Source of the DNA: Solicola gregarius
Lineage (GTDB): Bacteria > Actinomycetota > Actinomycetes > Propionibacteriales > Nocardioidaceae
NCBI RefSeq assembly: GCF_025790165.1
Contig: NZ_CP094970.1
Location: 3,286,001-3,350,000, forward strand
Direction of reading: 5' to 3'
DNA: 64,000 nucleotides
Positions 1 to 12,197 of the stretch are shown here, one piece after another. A program made the position numbers and the translations under genes. The stretch's first letter is position 1. Each line of letters starts with the position of its first letter. The notes under the pieces are model-generated. The model searched no databases, was not told where the DNA came from, and saw only the letters and a list, made by a program, of their open reading frames with translations.

Positions 1-781
<781 letters not shown>

Positions 782-797
782 CCGGCAAGGGAGACGT

Positions 798-1500
798 GTG
801 GACACCACGACCGACAAGGTGAGCGGCGGCGGGCGGGTTCTCGTCATCGACGACGACACCGCGCTGTCGGAGATGCTCACGATCGTCCTGGAGAACGAGG
901 GCTTCGAGCCGGTCGTCTGCAGTACGGGCGATGGTGCGCTGCCCGCGTTCCGTGAGCACAAGCCCGACATCGTCCTGCTCGACCTGATGCTCCCGGGCAT
1001 CGGCGGCATCGATGTGTGTCGGGCGATCCGTGCGGAGTCGGGTGTCCCGATCGTGATGCTCACCGCCAAGAGCGACACCGTCGATATCGTCCTCGGCCTC
1101 GAAGTCGGGTGCCGACGACTACGTCGTGAAGCCGTTCAAGCCCAAGGAGCTCATCGCCCGCATCCGCGCGCGGATGCGCCGGTTCGAGGAGGCGCCGCCG
1201 GAGACCTTGACGATCGGCGACCTGTCGATCGACGTCGCGGGCCACCGCGTCACGCGAAGCGACGAGGAGCTCTCGCTGACGCCGCTCGAGTTCGACCTGC
1301 TGCTGTGTCTCGCGCGCAAGCCGTGGCAGGTCTTCACTCGGGAGGTGCTGCTCGAGCAGGTGTGGGGCTACCGCCACGCCGCGGACACGCGGCTGGTGAA
1401 CGTCCATGTCCAGCGGCTGCGCTCGAAGATCGAGCATGACCCCGAGCACCCGCAGATCGTTCTCACGGTACGTGGGGTGGGATACAAGGCGGGGTCGTGA
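798..1500 (+). CDS. mtrA: Response regulator MtrA (reading frame interrupted by a one-base insertion)
   Basis: OmpR-family response regulator of the MtrAB two-component system, which in actinobacteria controls cell-wall, replication and division genes. GTG start at 798, preceded by AAGGGAG. The receiver domain carries VIDDD and the phospho-acceptor Asp62 in LLDLMLPG; the C-terminal winged helix has LTPLEFDLL, VFTREVLLEQVWGY and VNVHVQRLRSKIE. The frame changes at 1098-1105: CTCGAAGT gives a meaningless run, whereas CTCGAGT would restore LESGADDYVVKPF exactly as in mycobacterial MtrA. With one A removed the protein is 233 residues, normal for the family. Because mtrA is generally essential, a sequencing or assembly error is the likeliest cause. 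The gene is followed directly by mtrB. Confidence 0.93.
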
Positions 1501-1519
1501 TGGACAGCGGCCGACGGAC

Positions 1520-1689
1520 ATGAGCGGCGAGGAAGGCAGCGATCGGAGTGGCCGGCGCGAGGAACGAGCGCCGTCCGCGACGAGAGCGGACGACCGAGCG
1601 CGACCGGCAGGGATGAGCGGCGAGGAAGGCAGCGATCGGAGTGGCCGGCGCGAGGAACGAGCGCCGTCCGCGACGAGAGCGGACGACCG
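1520..1689 (+). repeat. Two tandem copies of a 77-bp repeat, period 93 bp
   Basis: Positions 1520-1596 and 1613-1689 are identical over 77 bp, beginning ATGAGCGGCGAGGAAGGCAG. A looser relative, starting ATGAGCGGCGAGG and keeping GCGGAGTGG, lies at 27344-27430 between two ABC transporter genes, where it is clearly intergenic. The sequence therefore looks like a short dispersed intergenic repeat that has become readable as the N-terminus of MtrB. Confidence 0.75.
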
Positions 1690-3541
1690 GCCGAAGCCGA
1701 TGCCGGGCGGGGTACGCGAGTCGCCGGCGGATGATGGACGTGGCGCCGATAGGGCGCCCCCTGCGGACGGCGGGCGCTCACCGAGGCCGAGCGGTGAGCC
1801 CGCGGCGCGAGCAACGGTGGCGAGCGGCTATCTGTCGGGCGAGTCGGTTGGCCGCCTGCGTACGCACGCGGTCGCGCTGCTCCGCCGGGTCTTCGTCGTT
1901 GTCACCCGGCCGTTCGTGCTCGCGGTACGGGTGTGGCGGCGGTCCGTGCAGGCCCGTGTCGTCATCGGCACCCTGGTGCTCTGCTCGATCGTGATCGGGC
2001 TCGTCGGCTGGGTGCTGATTCGTCAGGTCGCCGAGGGACTCGTCGACAACCGGCGCGAGGCGGCGGTGTCGGTCGCCGAGGAGGGCTTCTCGACCGCGCA
2101 GGAGAACATCAGCGCGAGCCCGACGCAGGGCGCGTTCGACGAGTCGCAGATGCTCGGCGAGCTTTACGACGTCCTCGTCACGCAGGGCGGGTCGGCGCGC
2201 GCGTACGAGGTGGTGCTGGAGGGGCCGCTGCCGTCCGCAGACGACGGTGGCGCCGGCGAGACGGGCATGCGCTCGTTGTCGGAGCTCGAGAAGGGCAGCA
2301 TCCCGGAGGATCTGAAGGTACGTGTCGCCGCGGGAGACAATGCCGACGCGGACAGTCCGCCGAAGATCTACTGGACGTACACCGACCTGTCGCTGAGCGA
2401 GGATGGCGACGACGTCCCCGCCATCGCCATCGGCAGGGTCGTGCAGATGCCGGGCAACGGCAACCGGTACTCGCTCTACTACCTGTTCTCGATGGAGGAG
2501 CAGGACGACACCCTGCACCAGATCACCAGCGCGATGATCTATGCCGGCATCGCCCTCGTCCTGCTGGTGGCCGGTGTGGCGTGGATCGTGACCCGGCAGG
2601 TCGTGACGCCGGTTCGCCTGGCCCGCCGCATCGCGGAGCGGCTCGCGGCTGGGCGGCTGGAGGAGCGCATGCATGTGCGCGGCGAGGACGACATCGCCCG
2701 CCTGGGCGTGTCCTTCAACCAGATGGCGAGCAGCCTGCAGAAACAGATCCGCCAGCTCGAGGAGCTGTCGCGGGTGCAGCACCGGTTCGTCTCGGACGTC
2801 TCCCACGAGCTTCGTACGCCGCTGACGACGGTGCGTATGGCCGCCGACGTGCTCCACGACGCGCGGCAGACCTTCGATCCGATGACGGCGCGTTCGGCCG
2901 AGTTGCTGCAGAACGAGCTGGACCGGTTCGAGGCGCTGCTGGCCGACCTGCTCGAGATCAGCAGGTTCGATGCCGGCGCCGCACGTCTGGAGCTGGAGCG
3001 GGTCGACCTGGCGGAGGTCGCCGACCGCGTGGCCGACTACTACCGAGGCTTCGCCGAGCGCCATGGCGTGACCTTGACCGTACGCGCGCAGTCTCGGCCG
3101 GTGGAGGTGGAGGCCGACGTGCGGCGGATCGAGCGGGTCGTACGCAATCTGGTCGCGAACGCGATCCACTACAGCCGGTCCGAGCAGGTCGACCTGCTGG
3201 TGGCCGGATCCACGGCGAGTGCGGCGCTCGCCGTACGCGACTACGGAATCGGCCTGCGCCCGGGCGAGGCGCAGCTGGTGTTCAACAGGTTCTGGCGGGC
3301 CGATCCCTCGCGCGTGCGTACCAGCGGCGGCACCGGCCTGGGGCTGGCGATCTCGCTCGAGGACGCGACCCTGCACGGAGGGTGGCTACAGGCCTGGGGC
3401 GAGCCCGACCGGGGAGCGCAGTTCCGGCTGACCCTGCCGAGGCACGCGGGCGAGGACGTCGAGCGGTCCCCGCTGCCCCTCGTACCCGCTGACGCCGGTA
3501 CGACCCGGCGGCGGATGACCCAGGTGGGGGTGGACGACTGA
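1520..3541 (+). CDS. mtrB: Sensor histidine kinase MtrB
   Basis: Membrane histidine kinase partner of MtrA. Visible in order: an N-terminal low-complexity charged region, a first membrane helix (about residues 150-175, VIGTLVLCSIVIGLVGWVL), an extracellular domain, a second helix (MIYAGIALVLLVAGVAWIV), HAMP, HisKA with SDVSHELRTPLTTVR, an N-box (NLVANAIHYS) and the ATP lid (RDYGIGLRPGE, SGGTGLGLAI). The start is uncertain. The frame from the ATG at 1520 contains two tandem copies of a 77-bp sequence (from 1520 and 1613, period 93 bp) absent from other MtrB proteins, so a later start such as the ATG at 1700 is possible; none has a strong ribosome site. Length from 1520 is 673 residues. The stop overlaps the lpqB start by one base. 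Confidence 0.93.
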   Translation: MSGEEGSDRSGRREERAPSATRADDRARPAGMSGEEGSDRSGRREERAPSATRADDRPKPMPGGVRESPADDGRGADRAPPADGGRSPRPSGEPAARATVASGYLSGESVGRLRTHAVALLRRVFVVVTRPFVLAVRVWRRSVQARVVIGTLVLCSIVIGLVGWVLIRQVAEGLVDNRREAAVSVAEEGFSTAQENISASPTQGAFDESQMLGELYDVLVTQGGSARAYEVVLEGPLPSADDGGAGETGMRSLSELEKGSIPEDLKVRVAAGDNADADSPPKIYWTYTDLSLSEDGDDVPAIAIGRVVQMPGNGNRYSLYYLFSMEEQDDTLHQITSAMIYAGIALVLLVAGVAWIVTRQVVTPVRLARRIAERLAAGRLEERMHVRGEDDIARLGVSFNQMASSLQKQIRQLEELSRVQHRFVSDVSHELRTPLTTVRMAADVLHDARQTFDPMTARSAELLQNELDRFEALLADLLEISRFDAGAARLELERVDLAEVADRVADYYRGFAERHGVTLTVRAQSRPVEVEADVRRIERVVRNLVANAIHYSRSEQVDLLVAGSTASAALAVRDYGIGLRPGEAQLVFNRFWRADPSRVRTSGGTGLGLAISLEDATLHGGWLQAWGEPDRGAQFRLTLPRHAGEDVERSPLPLVPADAGTTRRRMTQVGVDD

Positions 3542-5301
3542 TGGCGCGACGCGTACTCATGGCAACCGTCGCCGCGGCCGCGTTGGCGGTCGCCGGCTGT
3601 GCGTCGATCCCCGACACCGGCACCGTGCACACCGCGGACTCGACGACCGACAAGGCCGTCGACTCGCTCTACACGCCGCCCGGCCCGCAGCCGGGCGCGT
3701 CGCCGGAGGAGCTGATCGGCCAGTTCCTGGACGCGATGAGGGCCAAGCCGGTGACGAGCGAGGTCGCGCGGGAGTTCCTCACCGAGAAGGCAGCCGACAG
3801 CTGGGACCCCGACCAGGAGACGATCGTCTACAACTCCGAGACGCAGCAGGAGATGAGCGGAGACCGCGTCGAGCTGGTCCTCGACACCTACGCGTCCCTC
3901 GGCCGGCGAGGTGGGTTCACCCCGACGTTCGGTGACGACCGTGCGCTCGACCTCAAGTTCGAGAAGGAGGACGGGCAGTGGCGGATCGCCGACCCGCCCG
4001 ACGCGTACCTCCTCGACGAGAGTCAGTTCGAGGGCAACTATCTGCCGCTCTCGCTCTACTTCATCAACGACTCGCACCGATCGGCCGTACCCGATCCGGT
4101 CTATCTGCCCGAGGGTGACCAGCTCGCGACCAGTGCGATCGACGGGCTGCTCCAGGGTCCGTCCGACGCGCTCGGCGAGGCGGCGACGACGTTCATTCCG
4201 CAGGACACCGAGCTGGAGGTGTCGGTCCGGGTCGGTGACGGCGGGATCGCCGAAGTCAGGCTCGCAGGCGATCTGGAAGACCTCGATGCCGACTCCCGAA
4301 AGCTGATGTCCGCACAGATCGTGCTCACCCTGCGGCAGGTGCCCGGTGTCGAGGGCGTACGGATCCTGGTCGACGACGTGCCGTACGAGGTGTCCGGCGT
4401 CGACGAGGTACAGCCGACCAACGCGTGGGACCAGTACGACCCGTCGGTTTCGTCCGAGCCGAGCGATCTCTTCGCCATGCACAACGGTCGGCTGGTCGTC
4501 ATCCAGGACGACGAGGTGCACGAGTTCGCGGGGCCGTGGGAGGGCACGCGGGCCGATATCGACGATTTCGCGGTCAACGGCGACGAGGACCGGATCGCGG
4601 TCGTCGAAGAGGGGCGGACGACGGCCTCGGTCGGGTCGCTCGCGATCAACGCCGCCGACCGCAAGACCGTGTTGGTCGGCGACCATCTGCTCGCTCCGCG
4701 CTGGGACCCCCTGGACTGGCTCTGGTTGGTCGATGCGCGCAAGGAGTCGACGAGCATCGCGGTGTGGCACGAGGGCGGCGAGCTGCGGTCGATCCCGATC
4801 GGCGAACTGGACGGGATGCGCGTCACGAGCATCTCGATCTCGCCCGACGGCACCCGTTTCGCCGCGATCGCCTTGCCGCCCGGAGCGAAGGACGGTCGCG
4901 ACGCCGCCGCGTACGTGGGCTACATCCGGCGCTCCAGCAAGGACAACAGGCCGGTCGAGGTCGAGGGTGTGCATCGGGTGCGGCTCGACTCGAGCAATCT
5001 CAAGAACCTGCGATCGGTGGCCTGGCGGGACGCGACCCACCTCGTGCTGCTTGCCGACCGTGGCGCCCTGAGCCGCCAGCCATACGTCGTCGCGATCGAC
5101 GGCTCGAGCATCTCCGGGGGCGTGTCCGTCGATCAGCCGTCGTTGCCGGAGGTCGGGGCGGTGTCCGTGGCGGCGTCCGGACGGATCAGTGACCCGATCT
5201 ACGTTGCCGACGACGACGGCGGCGTCTGGAAGCTGGACAGCACGCAACGTTGGTCGAAGATCAGCGACGAGAAGATCTGGACGCCGCACTACGCCGGCTG
5301 A
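3541..5301 (+). CDS. lpqB: Lipoprotein LpqB, accessory to MtrAB
   Basis: Surface lipoprotein that modulates MtrB signalling in mycobacteria. The signal peptide ends in a lipobox (VAGC) with the lipidated cysteine at residue 20. The middle carries a GerMN-type domain (about residues 195-285, with LLQGPS and LRQVPGVEGVRILVDDVPYEV), and the C-terminal half resembles the LpqB beta-propeller (LAPRWDPLDWLWLVD). 586 residues, the usual length. ATG at 3541 overlaps the mtrB stop by one base (TGATG), implying translational coupling in the mtrA-mtrB-lpqB operon. Confidence 0.95.
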   Translation: MARRVLMATVAAAALAVAGCASIPDTGTVHTADSTTDKAVDSLYTPPGPQPGASPEELIGQFLDAMRAKPVTSEVAREFLTEKAADSWDPDQETIVYNSETQQEMSGDRVELVLDTYASLGRRGGFTPTFGDDRALDLKFEKEDGQWRIADPPDAYLLDESQFEGNYLPLSLYFINDSHRSAVPDPVYLPEGDQLATSAIDGLLQGPSDALGEAATTFIPQDTELEVSVRVGDGGIAEVRLAGDLEDLDADSRKLMSAQIVLTLRQVPGVEGVRILVDDVPYEVSGVDEVQPTNAWDQYDPSVSSEPSDLFAMHNGRLVVIQDDEVHEFAGPWEGTRADIDDFAVNGDEDRIAVVEEGRTTASVGSLAINAADRKTVLVGDHLLAPRWDPLDWLWLVDARKESTSIAVWHEGGELRSIPIGELDGMRVTSISISPDGTRFAAIALPPGAKDGRDAAAYVGYIRRSSKDNRPVEVEGVHRVRLDSSNLKNLRSVAWRDATHLVLLADRGALSRQPYVVAIDGSSISGGVSVDQPSLPEVGAVSVAASGRISDPIYVADDDGGVWKLDSTQRWSKISDEKIWTPHYAG

Positions 5302-5373
5302 CGATCCACCGGGCCGTCCACAGCCCCGCGCGGTCGGGCGACGCCGGCGCGTACGCCGCGGCACGCTGACGGT

Positions 5374-6159
5374 GTGACCGATCTGCGCACACTCTCGGCC
5401 GCCGCGGCCGACCTCGTCGTCGGCATGCGCTGTGCGGGTTGCGGGCTGCCCGGCCTCCAGCTCTGCCAGACCTGCCGGCAGGCCCTTCGCCCACGGGCAC
5501 GGTCGTGCTGGCCGGACCCGTGCCCGCCCGAGCTGCTGACTCCGACGCCGGTCCCGCCGTGGTGCGCGGCCGCGTACGCCGGCGTCGTACGTGCGGTGTT
5601 GCTGGAGTACAAGGAACGTGGCCGCGACGGCCTCGCAGAGCCGCTCGCAGGGCTGCTGGTGGCGGCGCTGCGGGGGCTGTTCGCCACCGAGGCGTCGCCC
5701 GGTGGGTGGACGCTCGTCCCGATGGCGTCGCGCCGCGCGACCGTACGCTCGCGCGGCTACGACGGCGTACTCCTGCTCTCGCGGATCGCGGCCCGGCGCC
5801 TCCGCGGGTCGGGCCACGACGTGCTCGTGACGCGTTCGCTTCGACACCGACGACGGGTCGCGGACCAGGCGGGCCTCAATGCCACGCAGCGCCGGGAGAA
5901 CCTCGACGGCGCCCTGCGCAGCGTCGTCGGACGCTGGAGTAGGCGGCGGGCCGTCGTGGTCGTCGACGACGTCGTTACGACCGGTGCGACGGCCGCGGCC
6001 GCGGTGAGCGCACTCCGCGACTCCGGCGCGCCGGTGGTCGGCGCGGCGGTTCTGGCCGCCACGCCGAGACGCCCGGGCCGGGTCTCCCTGTCCGCTGCCG
6101 GAGAAGTAGACACGACCTACCGAAACGCTCCGCGGCGGGTTACCGTTCAGAACATGTGA
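5374..6159 (+). CDS. ComF family phosphoribosyltransferase-like protein
   Basis: ComF-type protein, 261 residues, of a family linked to DNA uptake in naturally competent bacteria but of unclear role in actinobacteria. The N-terminus has a zinc-finger-like cysteine set (CAGC ... CQTC) at about residues 20-36, and the C-terminus has a phosphoribosyltransferase loop (VVVVDDVVTTGATAAAA). The GTG at 5374 is used; it lies 73 bp after lpqB, and no strong ribosome site is seen. Its place between lpqB and hpf is the same as in mycobacteria (next to Rv3242c), which supports the call. Confidence 0.9.
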   Translation: MTDLRTLSAAAADLVVGMRCAGCGLPGLQLCQTCRQALRPRARSCWPDPCPPELLTPTPVPPWCAAAYAGVVRAVLLEYKERGRDGLAEPLAGLLVAALRGLFATEASPGGWTLVPMASRRATVRSRGYDGVLLLSRIAARRLRGSGHDVLVTRSLRHRRRVADQAGLNATQRRENLDGALRSVVGRWSRRRAVVVVDDVVTTGATAAAAVSALRDSGAPVVGAAVLAATPRRPGRVSLSAAGEVDTTYRNAPRRVTVQNM

Positions 6160-6186
6160 AACGTGTAGCCACTCGAGGAGGTCCCC

Positions 6187-6846
6187 GTGGAGATCGTGGT
6201 CAAGGGTCGGCATATCGAGGTCAGCGAGCGCTTTCGGGAGCACGTACACGAGAAGCTTGCGCGCATCGAGAAGTTCGAACAGCGCCAGCGGTTGAGCAGG
6301 ATCGAGGTCCAGATCGATCTGGAGCGTAACCCGCGGCTGCACGACCGTGCCGCACGCGTCGAGATGACCGTACGCTCGCGCGGCCCCGTGATCAGGGCGG
6401 AGGCCTGCGCCGAGGACAAGATGACGGCGCTCGACATGGCGATCGACAAGCTGGAGTCGCGACTTCGCAAGGCCGCCGACCGGCGGCGGATCCACCACGG
6501 CAGCAGGCGGCCGGAATCGGTCGCCGAGGCCACCGCCGGTGGAGACCTGGTCGAGTCCAGCCTGGTGAGCGCGGTCAACGGCAACTCAGCGGTCGCGGCG
6601 GAGGCGGAGACCGTTCGCCGGGCCGGACCGATCGAGGTCGTCGGCGAGGGCCCGCTCGTCGTACGCGAGAAGACCCACGACGCGCGTCCGATGACCCTCG
6701 ACCAGGCGCTGTACGAGATGGAGATGGTGGGGCACGACTTCTACCTCTTCATCGACAAGGACAGCGCCCAGCCGAGCGTCGTCTACCGGCGCCACGGCTA
6801 CGACTACGGCGTCATCCACCTCTCGCCGTCCCATGACATGATCTAG
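6187..6846 (+). CDS. hpf: Ribosome hibernation promoting factor, long form
   Basis: Long-form HPF/RaiA protein of 219 residues that pairs 70S ribosomes into inactive dimers in slow or stationary growth. The N-terminal S30AE domain (MEIVVKGRHIEVSERFREHV ...) is followed by a variable linker and the C-terminal dimerisation domain (KTHDARPMTLDQALYEMEMV, then VVYRRHGYDYGVI). GTG start at 6187, eight bases after a near-perfect GAGGAGG ribosome site. The stop codon TAG at 6844-6846 is part of the CTAG that bounds the repeat pair downstream. Confidence 0.96.
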   Translation: MEIVVKGRHIEVSERFREHVHEKLARIEKFEQRQRLSRIEVQIDLERNPRLHDRAARVEMTVRSRGPVIRAEACAEDKMTALDMAIDKLESRLRKAADRRRIHHGSRRPESVAEATAGGDLVESSLVSAVNGNSAVAAEAETVRRAGPIEVVGEGPLVVREKTHDARPMTLDQALYEMEMVGHDFYLFIDKDSAQPSVVYRRHGYDYGVIHLSPSHDMI

Positions 6847-7171
6847 TGTCCTGCGTTTGAAATGGCTTTACGGAAGGCGTCGTCCAGGTGGATGCATCCG
6901 CAAGGCCGAGAAGGAAGGTCATAGTGGGCCCTATTTCCGACGACGAGAACGCCGCGGGGCGCCGCCTGGGCGGCGAAAGACGTCAAGGTATTTCAAACGC
7001 AGGGCGCTAGTGTCCTGCGTTGACATTGCCCGTCGTGAGCGGCGTCCGGTGGGATGGCTCGCAAGGACGAGGAGGAAGGCGATGCAGGTACATCGTCGAC
7101 CGACGAGGACGCAGCGAGGCGCCCGTCCGGGCGTCGCGCAACAGGGTGAACGTCGACGGACGGGGCACTAG
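6843..7171. repeat. Tandem pair of diverged MITE-like units bounded by CTAG
   Basis: The 325-bp gap between hpf and the next gene holds two related units, 6843-7010 and 7007-7171, with periods 164 and 161 bp. CTAG, a rare word in such DNA, stands at all three borders (6843, 7007, 7168). Each unit opens with TAGTGTCCTGCGTT. Unit 1 ends with an inverted copy (ATTTCAAACGCAGGGCGCTA, 18 of 20 matching the reverse complement of the left end); unit 2 has a weaker inverted end. Both keep an internal pattern of GTCC, CGCAAGG, GAGGAAGG or GAAGGAAGG, a CGACGACGAG or CGACGAGG stretch, and a GC-rich hairpin. No plausible protein is coded. It may be a non-autonomous mobile element or a structured RNA. Confidence 0.6.
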
Positions 7172-7864
7172 GTGAGTTCAGACGGCGAGGCGACCGGCGA
7201 CCCGGTCGCCTCGGGCGCGACTCGTGTGCTCGTGGTCGACGACCAGGAGCTGTTCCGGCGCGGGTTGATGCTCGTGCTCGCGGGCGAGGACGACCTCGAG
7301 GTCGTCGGCGACGCGGCCGATGGCCCGACCGCCCTCGGGATGGTCGTCGAGCGTACCCCCGATGTCGTGTTGCTCGACGTACGGATGCCGGGGATGTCGG
7401 GCCTCGAGACGTGTGCCGCGGCGCGTACGATCGCGCCGCAGACGCGGATCATCATGCTCACGTCGAGCGACGACGAGTCCGACCTGTATGCCTCGGTCAA
7501 GGCGGGCGCATCGGGCTATCTGCTCAAGGATGCCTCGATCGACCAGGTCGCCGAGGCCGTACGCCTGGTCGCGGACGGGCAGTCGCTGATCAACCCGGCC
7601 ATGGCGGCGAAGCTACTCGAGGAGTTCAAGCTGATCTCCCAACAGCGGCCGGAGGAACCTCCGGGACCACGCTTGACCGGGCGCGAGCTCGAGGTGCTCA
7701 AGGAGGTCGCGCGGGGGTTGAACAACCGCCAGATCGCCACCGAGCTGTTCATCAGCGAGCACACCGTGAAGAACCACATCCGTAACATCCTGGAGAAGCT
7801 GCAGCTGCACTCGCGGGTCGAGGCCGTGATGTACGCGGTGCGCCAGAAGCTGCTCGACGTCTAG
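7172..7864 (+). CDS. NarL/FixJ-family response regulator, orphan
   Basis: DNA-binding response regulator, 230 residues. The receiver domain has VVDDQ and a phospho-acceptor Asp69 in VVLLDVRMPG, with the switch Thr/Ser in MLTSSDDE and Lys in YLLKDAS. The C-terminal LuxR-type helix-turn-helix (about residues 165-215) reads LTGRELEVLKEVARGL and ISEHTVKNHIRNILEKL. No histidine kinase lies next to it, so its partner is elsewhere. The GTG start is directly after the CTAG border of the repeat pair, so its promoter or leader may lie in that repeat; the true start could be slightly further downstream. Confidence 0.92.
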   Translation: MSSDGEATGDPVASGATRVLVVDDQELFRRGLMLVLAGEDDLEVVGDAADGPTALGMVVERTPDVVLLDVRMPGMSGLETCAAARTIAPQTRIIMLTSSDDESDLYASVKAGASGYLLKDASIDQVAEAVRLVADGQSLINPAMAAKLLEEFKLISQQRPEEPPGPRLTGRELEVLKEVARGLNNRQIATELFISEHTVKNHIRNILEKLQLHSRVEAVMYAVRQKLLDV

Positions 7865-7893
7865 CGTTACCTTACCCCGAGCGCATATCAAAG

Positions 7894-7963
7894 TTCCCGC
7901 CGAGGTACGGATTCCGGCCAGTAGGCAGGCCGCTATTGGCCGGAATCCGTACCTCGGCGGGAA
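7894..7963. terminator. 27-bp perfect inverted repeat, 16-nt loop
   Basis: Arms 7894-7920 and 7937-7963 are exact complements (TTCCCGCCGAGGTACGGATT and onward). It lies 30 bp after the response regulator stop and before the ycaQ-like gene. There is no T-run, as is usual in actinobacteria; it would fold into a very stable hairpin that could stop or stabilise the upstream transcript. Confidence 0.6.
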
Positions 7964-8008
7964 GTACGCGTACGAGGTTGTCGGCGGCGACCGATAGCGT
8001 CTGACGCG

Positions 8009-9211
8009 ATGTCAGACCTCACCTTCACCCGGCTGCAGGCGCGGCGTGTCGCCCTCGGTGCACTCGGTTTCGCCCGGCAGCGACCCGAGTCCGCGAGTGC
8101 ACGCCATGCGAACGCCGTCAGCGAGCGCCTCGGCCTGTTCCAGATCGACTCCATCAACGTCCTCGCCCGGGCGCACTACATGCCGCTCTTCTCGCGGATC
8201 GGCGCGTACGACCCCGAGATCCTGCACCGGATGTTCGGGCGTGCACCGCGGCGGATGTTCGAGTACTGGGCGCACGAGGCATCGCTGGTACGCAGCGAGC
8301 TGTATCCGTCGCTGCGGTTCCGGATGCGCGACGGCGCGCGGATGTGGGGCTCGATGCGCCGGGTCGCCGACGAGCGACCCGATCTGGTCGCGTGGGTGCT
8401 GCACGAGGTGGCCGAGCGCGGGCCCCTCACCGCGCGTGAGATCGAGCACGATGCCGTACGTGCCCGCGACGGCTGGGGATGGAACTGGTCGGTCGTGAAG
8501 ACGGCGCTCGAGTACCTCTTCTACAAGGGTGAGGTCACCTCGGCGCGACGCAACTCCGCGTTCGAGCGCGTGTACGACCTTCCCGAGCGGGTGCTGCCGC
8601 GAGACGTGCTCGACCTGGCCGAGCCCGACCGCGACGAGGCGCACCGCACGCTCGTACGCGTATCTGCGCGGGCGCTCGGCATCGCGACGGAGCAGTGCCT
8701 GCGCGACTACTTCCGGCTCGCGGCCGAGCCGACGCGCGACGCGGTCGCCGAGCTGGTCGATGCCGGCGAGCTACTGCCGGCGCGCATCGACGGCTGGTCG
8801 CGTCCGGCCTACCTGCATGCGGAGGCGAGCCGGCCGCGCCGCATCCGGGCCCGGGCGCTGGTGAGCCCGTTCGATCCGCTGGTGTTCGAGCGGCGCCGCA
8901 CCGAGGAGCTGTTCGGCTTCCGCTATCGCATCGAGATCTACGTACCCGAGGCGAAGCGTGTCCATGGCTACTACGTGCTGCCGTTCCTGCTCGGCGACTC
9001 GCTCGTCGCCCGGGTCGACCTCAAGGCCGATCGCGCAACGGGGAGGCTGCTGGTCAAGGGCGCGTACGCCGAGGACCACGCGCCGCCCGAGACGGCGGCC
9101 GAGCTCGCCGCCGAGCTACGCCTGATGGCCGACTGGCTCGGCCTGTCCGATGTGGTCATCGCCGCGCGTGGCGATCTCGCTCCTGCCCTCACCCGAATGT
9201 TTACCATGTAA
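8009..9211 (+). CDS. YcaQ-type winged-helix DNA glycosylase
   Basis: A 400-residue member of the YcaQ/AZL (HTH_42) family, whose E. coli member unhooks interstrand DNA crosslinks. Family landmarks are LGLFQIDSINVLARAHYMPL near residue 47, FEYWAHEASL near 87, and the C-terminal LVSPFDPLVFERRRTEELFGFRYRIEIYVP. ATG at 8009. The gene ends inside a palindrome: its last residues (RMFTM and stop) are coded by the first stem of the triple-palindrome element at 9197-9286. It stands alone, in its own orientation group with secA. Confidence 0.88.
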   Translation: MSDLTFTRLQARRVALGALGFARQRPESASARHANAVSERLGLFQIDSINVLARAHYMPLFSRIGAYDPEILHRMFGRAPRRMFEYWAHEASLVRSELYPSLRFRMRDGARMWGSMRRVADERPDLVAWVLHEVAERGPLTAREIEHDAVRARDGWGWNWSVVKTALEYLFYKGEVTSARRNSAFERVYDLPERVLPRDVLDLAEPDRDEAHRTLVRVSARALGIATEQCLRDYFRLAAEPTRDAVAELVDAGELLPARIDGWSRPAYLHAEASRPRRIRARALVSPFDPLVFERRRTEELFGFRYRIEIYVPEAKRVHGYYVLPFLLGDSLVARVDLKADRATGRLLVKGAYAEDHAPPETAAELAAELRLMADWLGLSDVVIAARGDLAPALTRMFTM

Positions 9212-9286
9212 ACATGGTAAACATCCGCCTTGCACGGCGAATTCGCCGTGCAAAGTGCACCTTTACCATGTAAACATGGTAAAGGT
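9197..9286. repeat. Triple-palindrome element, copy 1
   Basis: Three palindromes in 90 bp. Stem 1 at 9197-9224 (ATGTTTACCATGT, AA, then its complement). Stem 2 at 9230-9253, a 24-bp perfect palindrome around GGCGAATTCGCC. Stem 3 at 9259-9286 (ACCTTTACCATGT, AA, complement). The same layout recurs at 32910-32997. Here it lies between the ycaQ-like gene and secA, overlapping the ycaQ stop codon. It could be a repetitive extragenic palindrome, a terminator, or a binding site for a dimeric regulator. Confidence 0.75.
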
Positions 9287-9391
9287 AGATCCGCAGGCCA
9301 CGGGAGTTCGGCCCATCGCGGCCGAGTCGCTACCATGGCTGGGTTAGCCGTTCCGTCGTACATCCATGCCCAGACCCAGGAGTCCGCACCC

Positions 9392-12121
<2,730 letters not shown>

Positions 12122-12133
12122 CCGACCGCCCCG

Positions 12134-12190
12134 TGAGCATGACGTTCGAGCTGCGACACGCCGGTTGGCGTCGCTCGAACGTCATGCTCA
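12134..12190. terminator. 18-bp perfect inverted repeat between convergent genes
   Basis: Arms 12134-12151 and 12173-12190 (TGAGCATGACGTTCGAGC and complement) with a further small stem in the loop. It sits 13 bp after secA and 8 bp before the end of the convergent gene, so it probably ends transcription from both sides. Confidence 0.7.
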
Positions 12191-12197
12191 GCGCGGG

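Noticed and set aside
3241-6498. Very long open frame on the minus strand opposite mtrB, lpqB and comF
   Set aside because: It runs antisense to well-recognised genes and its protein is Arg/His/Val-rich with no domain; such shadows are common in high-GC DNA.
9230-9391. Earlier in-frame starts for secA
   Set aside because: They would add residues coded by palindromic DNA that are absent from the family; the GTG at 9392 has AGGAG and the expected N-terminus.
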